Positions 58,230 through 64,000 of a DNA stretch of 64,000 nt are shown one piece after another. Within the stretch, counting starts at the first letter, position 1. The number at the start of each line of letters is the position of its first letter. The notes under the pieces are model-generated. The model did no database searches. It was not told where the DNA came from and saw only the letters and a program-made list of their open reading frames with translations. Both the position numbers and the translations under genes were made by a program. This stretch comes from Phytoactinopolyspora halotolerans (GTDB taxonomy: Bacteria > Actinomycetota > Actinomycetes > Jiangellales > Jiangellaceae): the NCBI RefSeq assembly GCF_010550675.1, contig NZ_JAAGOA010000012.1, forward strand, positions 1 through 64,000. Direction: 5' to 3'.

Positions 58230-58916
58230 ATGCCCGACCCTGCTGATTCCAACGAGTTCGCCGGCTTCGCCGTGGAGTTGCACAGCGAGCCGGACACCGA
58301 GCACACGTTGCAACGCGTCGTCGAATACGCACAGGAAGCGACCGGTTGCGACGACGTCGGCGTACTGCTCCGCCGGGAACGTGGCCGGCTGGAGAGCGCA
58401 CTGACGACCAGTCCCCGGGTCAACGAGTCCGATCGGCTGCAGAGTGAACTCGGCGAGGGACCCTGCATCGAGGCGATCTGGAACGACGACTCGTTCCTCG
58501 TGCCGGACACCACCACGGATGAGCGCTGGCCCAAATGGGGCAAGAGAGTGGCCGAGTTGGGCATCCGCAGCGCCATCGGCCTGCGCCTGTCCACTCTGAG
58601 GCGGACCATCGGGGCGCTCAATCTGTACGCGAACGAGCCGGAGTATTTCACCGACGACGACCTCGAGGTCGCGGACCTCTTCGCGCAGCACGCGGCGCTG
58701 GCGCTGGCCGCCGCAAACGAAGAAGATGGATTGAAACGAGCCATCGGCACGCGGCAGCTGATCGGCCAAGCTCAGGGCATCCTGATGGAGCGCTACAGCC
58801 TCGACGCGGATCGCGCGTTCGCACTGATGAGGCGACACTCGCAGCAGCACAACATCAAGCTCAACCGCGTGGCGGAGCAGATCATCGAGACTCGGCGACT
58901 CCCCGGGAAAGAATAG
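58230..58916 (+). CDS. GAF and ANTAR domain-containing regulator
   Basis: A 228-residue cytoplasmic regulator. A GAF sensor domain occupies about residues 20-160 (GCDDVGVLLRRERGRLESAL, RSAIGLRLSTLRRTIGALNL), and an ANTAR RNA-binding domain fills about 165-225 (GTRQLIGQAQGILMERYSLD, AFALMRRHSQQHNIKLNRVA). ANTAR proteins bind paired hexaloop RNA hairpins and prevent termination. The ATG has a strong CCGGAGG site. No obvious ANTAR target hairpin pair is seen in the adjacent leaders. It lies just upstream of the photolyase gene, which may hint at stress or light control. Confidence 0.92.
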   Translation: MPDPADSNEFAGFAVELHSEPDTEHTLQRVVEYAQEATGCDDVGVLLRRERGRLESALTTSPRVNESDRLQSELGEGPCIEAIWNDDSFLVPDTTTDERWPKWGKRVAELGIRSAIGLRLSTLRRTIGALNLYANEPEYFTDDDLEVADLFAQHAALALAAANEEDGLKRAIGTRQLIGQAQGILMERYSLDADRAFALMRRHSQQHNIKLNRVAEQIIETRRLPGKE

Positions 58917-59009
58917 GCTCGGCCGCAGGACACATCGTCACGTCCGCGACGACGCGCCTGACCACAACGGCGCCGAGCGTCGCCGGAACGGGTAAAGTCC
59001 GTCAAGACG

Positions 59010-60353
59010 ATGACCACCACCACTGTCGCCGTGTTCACCCGCGATCTGCGCGTACACGACAATCCCATGCTCGCGGCGGCCGCCCGCGCCGACCACGTCG
59101 TGCCGCTGTTCGTCCGTGATCGCCGCGTCGAGAACGGCACGTTCGCCGCTGGACGTGCACGGTTCCTGGACCAATGCCTCACGGATCTCGACGCTGGTCT
59201 GCGCGAGCTCGGTGGGCGGCTCGTCGTGCGCAGCGGAGACCCGGTCGAAGAGATCTGCCGCCTCGCCGCCGAGGTCGACGCCGAGCGGGTTCACCTCTCT
59301 CGGGACGTGTCGGCCTACGCAGGCTCCCGAGAGCGCAGCCTGGTCGCAGCGCTCGGCCGTCGTGTGCTCCACGTGCACGACGACGTGCACACGGTGGTGC
59401 CGCCGGGCCGGATCCTGCCCCAGGGCAACGATCACTTCGCCGTCTTCACCCCGTATCACCGACGGTGGATCGCGACCCGGTGGCGCGATCCCGTCCCGGC
59501 ACCGAGACACCTCTCGTTGCCGCCCGGAGCCGGGCGAACCGACACCAACCCGGACGGACCAACGGCCGACGTGGAGCGGCGGGGCGAGACCGCCGGCGTC
59601 GCCCGGACTCGTTCCTGGCTGGATACCGGGATCGACGCGTACGAGCAGCGACACGACGATCTCGCCGCCGACGGCACGTCGCGCCTGTCGCCGTACCTGC
59701 ACCTGGGGTGCGTGTCACCACTGCTGCTGGCGCGGCGCGCCGCCGCGGCCGGGACGGACGGCGCCGCGGCGTTCGCTCGACAGCTCGCCTGGCGCGACTT
59801 CCACCATCAGGTGCTCGCGGCCCGGCCGGACACCGCGCACGCCGATTACCGGCCACGCGCAGATCGCTGGAACGATGACGCCGACGGGCTGGACGCCTGG
59901 CGAGAGGGGCAGACCGGGATCCCGATCGTCGACGCCGGGATGCGTCAACTCCGCGCCGAGGGCTGGATGCACAATCGTGCCCGGCTGATCACCGGCAGCT
60001 TCCTGACGAAGACGCTATACATCGACTGGCGGGCAGGCGCACGGCATTTCTTCACCTGGTTGCTCGACGGCGACATCGCCAACAACTGCCTCAATTGGCA
60101 ATGGGTCGCCGGAACGGGCACGGATACCCGCCCGAACCGGGTGCTCAACCCGATCCGCCAGGCCCAGCGCTACGACCCCGACGGAGCGTACGTGCGCCGC
60201 TACGTGCCCGAACTGGCGCACCTGAGCACTGCGGACGTCCACCAGCCGTGGCGGCTACCCGAGCGTGAACGCCGTGGCTACCCGGCGCCGATCGTGGATC
60301 TGGCCGAGGCACGCACCCGCTTCCTCGCCGCCCGCCACGGCGGAGCCGGATAG
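59010..60353 (+). CDS. phrB: Deoxyribodipyrimidine photolyase (class I)
   Basis: A 447-residue photolyase/cryptochrome-family enzyme. The N-terminal Rossmann-like domain (VAVFTRDLRVHDNPMLAAAA) binds an antenna chromophore. The C-terminal FAD domain has the usual GIPIVDAGMRQLRAEGWMHN, RLITGSFLTKTLYIDWRAGA and DIANNCLNWQWVAGTGTD segments with the conserved Trp residues for electron transfer. It repairs cyclobutane pyrimidine dimers using blue light. The ATG lacks a clear ribosome site; TAAAGT upstream could be the -10 of a short-leader transcript. Motifs fit a CPD photolyase better than a 6-4 photolyase. Confidence 0.93.
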   Translation: MTTTTVAVFTRDLRVHDNPMLAAAARADHVVPLFVRDRRVENGTFAAGRARFLDQCLTDLDAGLRELGGRLVVRSGDPVEEICRLAAEVDAERVHLSRDVSAYAGSRERSLVAALGRRVLHVHDDVHTVVPPGRILPQGNDHFAVFTPYHRRWIATRWRDPVPAPRHLSLPPGAGRTDTNPDGPTADVERRGETAGVARTRSWLDTGIDAYEQRHDDLAADGTSRLSPYLHLGCVSPLLLARRAAAAGTDGAAAFARQLAWRDFHHQVLAARPDTAHADYRPRADRWNDDADGLDAWREGQTGIPIVDAGMRQLRAEGWMHNRARLITGSFLTKTLYIDWRAGARHFFTWLLDGDIANNCLNWQWVAGTGTDTRPNRVLNPIRQAQRYDPDGAYVRRYVPELAHLSTADVHQPWRLPERERRGYPAPIVDLAEARTRFLAARHGGAG

Positions 60354-60354
60354 G

Positions 60355-60855
60355 TCACGCCGCGAAGGTCTCGGCGGCCACCCGCCGCCGTAGCTCCTCT
60401 ACCCGTCTGGCCTGATCTTCGGCCCGCTGCGTCAGGTGATCGATCTGTTCGACCGAGAGCCGGCCGTCCCGCTCGGCGACGCTGCGCAGGCTGCGCCAGC
60501 CGGACGCCTTGCCCTCGATGCCGAGCTTGAGCAGCTCCAGCTCTTCAAGTGTGCTCAGCGGCGAACGCTGCAGCACGCGACCGTTGGGTTTCAGCCGTCC
60601 GGCCAGTTCGGCCGCGACGGCGACTCCGGTCTTATAGCGACGCAACGGAATGCCCAGCGTGCGCATGATGGACATCAACTCGGCCCGGTCGTCGGCGATG
60701 TCCGCCGCAAGCCCGGACACGCTCGAGCCCAGTGACGCATCGATGTCGGCTTCGGCCAGGTAACGGGCGCGCCTGGCGCCGAGCGTCGCACCGGCCAGGT
60801 GATCGTTGAGGTAGATCGCCAGCAGCCGGTCGCCACGCGGCGACGTGCGCGGCAC
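60355..60855 (-). CDS. Conserved hypothetical helical protein
   Basis: A 166-residue, nearly all-helical protein that I do not assign to a named family. It contains RLLAIYLNDHLAGATLGARR and LEELELLKLGIEGKASGWRS, and ends in a likely coiled coil (QRAEDQARRVEELRRRVAAE). The Asn/Asp/His and Glu pattern recalls ferritin-like or DUF892-like helical bundles seen in stress operons, but no metal motif is clear. The GTG at 60855 is chosen because GAGAGG lies five bases upstream. It converges with photolyase (one base between) and follows the SRPBCC gene closely. Confidence 0.7.
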   Translation of the reverse strand: MPRTSPRGDRLLAIYLNDHLAGATLGARRARYLAEADIDASLGSSVSGLAADIADDRAELMSIMRTLGIPLRRYKTGVAVAAELAGRLKPNGRVLQRSPLSTLEELELLKLGIEGKASGWRSLRSVAERDGRLSVEQIDHLTQRAEDQARRVEELRRRVAAETFAA

Positions 60856-60864
60856 GCCCACCTC

Positions 60865-61323
60865 TCAGCCCTCGCGCGGGACTTCGCCGCGCCAGGCCCC
60901 GGTCTCGGTACCGCGCGACTCGATGAACTCCTTGAAGTTCTTCATGTCCCGCTCGACGACGCGGGACACCATGCCGGTCTTCTCACCGACCGTTTCCACG
61001 GCGCCGGACGGCTCCATCTCCATCTGCAGCGTCACCCGGGTGGTGGTGTCGTCGATCTTGTGGAAGGTCACCACGCCGGACTGATCCGTGCCGCCGGTAG
61101 AACGCCAGGCGATCCGCTCCTCCGGATGCTGCTCGGTGATCTCGGCATCGAACACCCGCTCCATGCCGCCGACCTCCACCACCCAGTGCAGATGCCGGTC
61201 GTCGACCTGCGTGACGGACTCCACGTCGGCCATGAACTCGGGGAAGTCCTCGAACTGGGTCCACTGGTTGTACGCCGTACTGATCGGGACGTTCACGTCC
61301 ACGGACTTCTCGGCTGTCGTCAT
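60865..61323 (-). CDS. SRPBCC family protein (polyketide cyclase/dehydrase-like)
   Basis: A 152-residue START/SRPBCC-fold protein. It begins EKSVDVNVPISTAYNQWTQF, then EDFPEFMADVESVTQVDDRH and HWVVEVGG, with the closing helix SRVVERDMKNFKEFIESRG: the layout of the coenzyme Q-binding/polyketide-cyclase2 group. The ATG has GGAGG six bases upstream. Its partner downstream is the helical hypothetical protein, nine bases away, so they probably share a transcript. The ligand is unknown; such proteins are frequent in actinobacterial stress regulons. Confidence 0.87.
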   Translation of the reverse strand: MTTAEKSVDVNVPISTAYNQWTQFEDFPEFMADVESVTQVDDRHLHWVVEVGGMERVFDAEITEQHPEERIAWRSTGGTDQSGVVTFHKIDDTTTRVTLQMEMEPSGAVETVGEKTGMVSRVVERDMKNFKEFIESRGTETGAWRGEVPREG

Positions 61324-61392
61324 CGTTCCTCCATCCGGCTCGGACGCTCTCGTCATGCGGATACCCTGCAGCCGGGAGCGGTAACGTCCGGA

Positions 61393-62046
61393 TCAGCGCG
61401 CCGGGACGATGAACCCTGATTCGTAGGCCGCGATCACCGCCTGCGTACGGTCCCGCGCTCCGAGCTTGGCCAGCACGTTGCCGACATGAGTCTTCACCGT
61501 CTCCTGCCCGAGGACCAGCTTCTCCGCGATCTCGGCGTTGGACAGACCGGTCGCCATCAGGCGCAGCACCTCCTCCTCACGTTCGGTGAGGCCGGCGTCC
61601 GCCAAGGCGCGCCGGTCCGGGCGGCCGCCGCCGTGCGTCTGGACCAGCCGCTGAAGTGCCGCCGGGAAGAGGATGGAGTCGCCCCGCGCCACCACGCGTA
61701 CGGCCTCCGCGACCTCGGCCGGGCGGGCGCGCTTGAGCAGGAAGCCGCCGGCCCCGGCCCGCAGCGCCTCGTAGACGTAGTCGTCGTTCTCGAACGTGGT
61801 CACGACCAGCACCGCCGGCGGCGCGTCCATGGTGGAGCGCAGGTGCCGGGTGGCCTGGATACCGTCGACGGCGGGCATGCGCACGTCCATCAGTACGACG
61901 TCGGGCCGCAGCCGCCGCACCAGCGGTACCGCCTCCGCACCGTCGGCGGCCTCACCGACGACCTCCAGGTCCGGCTGCGCGTCGATGATGGCCCGCAGGC
62001 CGGTGCGCACCAGCTCCTCGTCGTCGACGATCGCGACAGTGATCAT
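61393..62046 (-). CDS. NarL/FixJ-family response regulator
   Basis: A 217-residue response regulator. The receiver domain has acidic residues D8-D9, the phosphoacceptor Asp54 in VVLMDVRMP, and Lys in FLLKRARP. The LuxR-type helix-turn-helix at the C-terminus reads LTEREEEVLRLMATGLSNAE then QETVKTHVGNVLAKLGARD. The ATG overlaps the stop of the histidine kinase gene by one base (TGATG), so the two form a coupled two-component pair. Targets are unknown; such pairs often control adjacent transporters. Confidence 0.94.
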   Translation of the reverse strand: MITVAIVDDEELVRTGLRAIIDAQPDLEVVGEAADGAEAVPLVRRLRPDVVLMDVRMPAVDGIQATRHLRSTMDAPPAVLVVTTFENDDYVYEALRAGAGGFLLKRARPAEVAEAVRVVARGDSILFPAALQRLVQTHGGGRPDRRALADAGLTEREEEVLRLMATGLSNAEIAEKLVLGQETVKTHVGNVLAKLGARDRTQAVIAAYESGFIVPAR

Positions 62047-63305
62047 CACGCGCCGCTCCGCCCGCGCCTGCCACCCAGGGGCAACCGCACCGAGACCTTC
62101 CACATGCCGTCATTCTGCCCGGCGCTCATCCGCCCGCCCAACAGCGCCACCCGCTCGCGCATGCCCGCCAGCCCGCGCCCGCCTTGCCGAGGCGTCCCGG
62201 GCCCGGCCGAGGCGTCACCGCGGACCGGGTTCACGACGTCGATGGCAAGCGTCGTGCTGCCGACCTCCACGTGCACCGACACCGGCGCGCCGCCCGCATG
62301 CCGCGTCGCGTTGGTCAGCCCTTCCTGCACGATGCGGAACCCCTCCCGGGACACCACCGCCGGCATCTGAGCGACGGGACCCGTCACGTCCGCGGCGACG
62401 TCCGTCCCACCGGCCCGGACGTCGTCGATCAGCCGGTCGAGATCCGTCAGCTTCCGCGCCTGCGCGGTGTCCGCCCGTCCGTCCTCGCGGAGCAGGCCGA
62501 GCACATGGTCGAGGTCGGCCATCGCGGCGCGGCCGGTCTCCTCCACCGCGCTCAGCGCTCGCCGGACGAACTCCGGGTCGGAGTCGAGCAGTTCGCGCGC
62601 GGCGGCCGCCTGCAGCGTCGTCACGGTGAGCGCATGGCCGACGGAGTCGTGCAGCTCACGCGCGAGGCGGTTGCGCTCCGCCAGCTGGTCCGCCTCGGCT
62701 TCGAGCGCCGCGATCCGCTCGTCCGGCGACGGCCCCATCAGCACCGGCGCCATCATGGCGGCCAGCGCTCCGAGTCCGGCCACCACGTAGCCGAGCGCGA
62801 CCAGCATGGCCAGCCCCAGCAGGGACAGCCACACCGTGTCATCGCCGTCCAACGGCCCCACCTGGAAGCCGTCCAGTGTCTCCTCACCGATACCGAGCTG
62901 CGCGAGGATGAAGACGAAGGCGAGCGGCATCGCGATGAGCAGCGCCAGCATGACGCCACCGCCGGCCACCAGGTGGACGGCGAACCAGAGCGCTCCGCGC
63001 AGCCGGGTCTCCGGAGCGATCCGCTCCCCCGGTACATCGGGCACATCGACGCCGAGCAGCAGGCGCGCGGCGGCGATCTCCAGCGTGCGGGTCGCGCGCA
63101 GGAATGCGGGGGCACCCGCGATCACCGCCGCCACCGCCAGCAGGAGCGCGATGACCACGAGCGACGACCCGTTCCGGTACATCTGCACGAACGCGAGGGC
63201 CAGCAGCACGTACGGCAACGCCACCACTCCGCCGAGCAGCAGATGCACCCCGCGCCGATAGGTGGATCCGCTCGTCAGCGGCGCGAGCAGAGTACGCATG
63301 GCCAT
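62046..63305 (-). CDS. Sensor histidine kinase (HisKA_3 type)
   Basis: A 419-residue membrane kinase. About four helices in residues 20-170 form the sensor region (LLLGGVVALPYVLLALAFVQ; GALWFAVHLVAGGGVMLALL). The dimerisation and phosphoacceptor segment is RNRLARELHDSVGHALTVTT with His219, and the ATPase domain has EGLTNATRHAGG (N box) and GRGLAGMRERV (G box). The ATG at 63305 follows GACAAT, a possible leaderless -10; a second ATG is at 63299. It pairs with the overlapping NarL-type regulator. The signal is unknown, probably at the membrane. Confidence 0.92.
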   Translation of the reverse strand: MAMRTLLAPLTSGSTYRRGVHLLLGGVVALPYVLLALAFVQMYRNGSSLVVIALLLAVAAVIAGAPAFLRATRTLEIAAARLLLGVDVPDVPGERIAPETRLRGALWFAVHLVAGGGVMLALLIAMPLAFVFILAQLGIGEETLDGFQVGPLDGDDTVWLSLLGLAMLVALGYVVAGLGALAAMMAPVLMGPSPDERIAALEAEADQLAERNRLARELHDSVGHALTVTTLQAAAARELLDSDPEFVRRALSAVEETGRAAMADLDHVLGLLREDGRADTAQARKLTDLDRLIDDVRAGGTDVAADVTGPVAQMPAVVSREGFRIVQEGLTNATRHAGGAPVSVHVEVGSTTLAIDVVNPVRGDASAGPGTPRQGGRGLAGMRERVALLGGRMSAGQNDGMWKVSVRLPLGGRRGRSGA

Positions 63306-63367
63306 GACGACGATTGTCTCAACCACACGGAACGCGCGGGACGGATCGGAATGACCGCGGCTCGACG

Positions 63368-64000
63368 TCACCGCACGGCGGCGTACGGCAAGCAGACGAC
63401 CGACCCGGTCACCGGGTCCGCCGTCACGGTCGCCCGCACCCCGAACCGTTCGGCCAGGAAGTCTTCGGTCACCACGTCCGCCGGCGCGCCGTCGGCGACC
63501 ACCCGGCCGTCGGACAGGGCGATGATCCGGTCGCAGTAGTGCGCCGCCTGGTTGAGATCGTGCAGCACCAGCACCACGGTGAGCCGCCGGTCCCGCCGCA
63601 ACCGCGCGACCAGGTCGAGAACCTCGAGCTGATGCCCCATGTCGAGGAACGTGGTCGGCTCGTCGAGCAGCAGCACCGGCGTCTCCTGCGCGATCGTCAG
63701 CGCGATCCACGCGCGTTGCCGTTCGCCACCGGAGAGCCGGTCGACGTAACGCTCGGCATACGCGCTCAGGCCGGTCAGCTCCAGCGCCTCGTCCACGGCG
63801 CGGCGGTCGTCGGCGGTGACCCGCGCCAGCGCGCTTCGATGCGGGAACCGGCCATGTTCCACCAGCTCGCGCACCGTGACACCACCCGGAGGGACCGGCC
63901 CCTGTGGCAGCACGGCCAACCGCCTCGCCACCTCGACCGTCGGCAGGCGGGCGATGTCCGCGCCGTCCAGCAGCACCGTGCCCGCGTCGGCGTCCAGCAA
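63368..64000 (-). CDS. Iron-siderophore ABC transporter ATP-binding protein (partial)
   Basis: The gene runs off the right edge; its start and Walker A motif are outside the window. The visible 210 residues contain the Q-loop (LAVLPQGPVPPGGVTVREL), the YGRFPH-like HGRFPHRSAL, the signature LSGGERQRAW, Walker B VLLLDEPTTFLD and the H-loop LVLHDLNQAAHYCD. This is the FecE/FepC/ViuC type that drives uptake of ferric siderophores. The C-terminus (LAERFGVRATVTADPVTGSV) also matches. Permease and binding-protein genes would be expected beyond position 64000. Confidence 0.93.
   Translation of the reverse strand: MLDADAGTVLLDGADIARLPTVEVARRLAVLPQGPVPPGGVTVRELVEHGRFPHRSALARVTADDRRAVDEALELTGLSAYAERYVDRLSGGERQRAWIALTIAQETPVLLLDEPTTFLDMGHQLEVLDLVARLRRDRRLTVVLVLHDLNQAAHYCDRIIALSDGRVVADGAPADVVTEDFLAERFGVRATVTADPVTGSVVCLPYAAVR

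Overview
The window is high-GC, densely coded DNA with many GTG starts, 1- to 4-base stop/start overlaps, apparent leaderless genes, a DUF222 (13E12-type) HNH gene, a GAF-ANTAR regulator, and many IclR, LacI and TetR regulators. This points to a free-living saprophytic actinomycete (Actinomycetota). A Jiangella-like or related soil genus would fit, but the sequence alone does not prove the genus. No rRNA, tRNA, CRISPR array, prophage or complete insertion sequence was recognised.

Left third (1-15303): two carbohydrate loci. Positions 1-6656 hold two sugar ABC permeases (the first cut by the window edge), a GH3 glycosidase, a GH39 beta-xylosidase-like enzyme and a LacI regulator with clear operators; this looks like xylo-oligosaccharide use. 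Positions 7025-15303 hold a secreted esterase, an IclR regulator, a complete binding protein/permease/permease set, an enolase-superfamily acid-sugar dehydratase and a LacI regulator. Esterase and transporter share upstream motifs, so they are probably one regulon for decorated, acid-sugar-containing oligosaccharides. The second permease has a 93-bp in-frame tandem duplication at its start.

Centre (15587-32588): a Phd/VapC-type pair with an unusual VapC, a secreted beta-propeller protein, then a five-gene leftward operon (class III aminotransferase, SDR, N-acyl-D-amino-acid deacylase, RidA, M81 peptidase) with an IclR gene just upstream, suggesting catabolism of N-acylated D-amino acids or related peptides. 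Next come a lactonase, an aldo/keto reductase behind a MerR-type promoter, an EamA transporter, a methyltransferase, a TetR/ABC-exporter divergent pair and the DUF222 HNH gene.

Right centre (32827-54136): a secreted protein with two glycerophosphodiesterase domains; an IclR gene followed by a PL7 alginate lyase and a secreted beta-helix protein; a TIM-barrel isomerase; a small toxin-antitoxin-like pair; then a leftward eight-gene polysaccharide-lyase locus: binding protein, two permeases, SDR, two heparinase II/III-type proteins, a YesL-like membrane protein and a 1321-residue secreted lyase with FnIII domains. A divergent LacI gene and a matched pair of operators sit at its head. The lyases, SDR and isomerase together suggest that a uronate-containing polysaccharide is cut outside the cell, imported and processed inside. 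None of the sugar importers has its own ATPase, so a shared MsiK-like ATPase is expected elsewhere.

Right end (54152-64000): mostly housekeeping and stress genes: a DUF2267/pterin-dehydratase-like fusion, a Tat-exported phosphodiesterase, a flippase-like membrane protein, DUF3054, GAF-ANTAR, a DNA photolyase, an SRPBCC protein, a two-component system, and the start-truncated ATPase of an iron-siderophore ABC importer.
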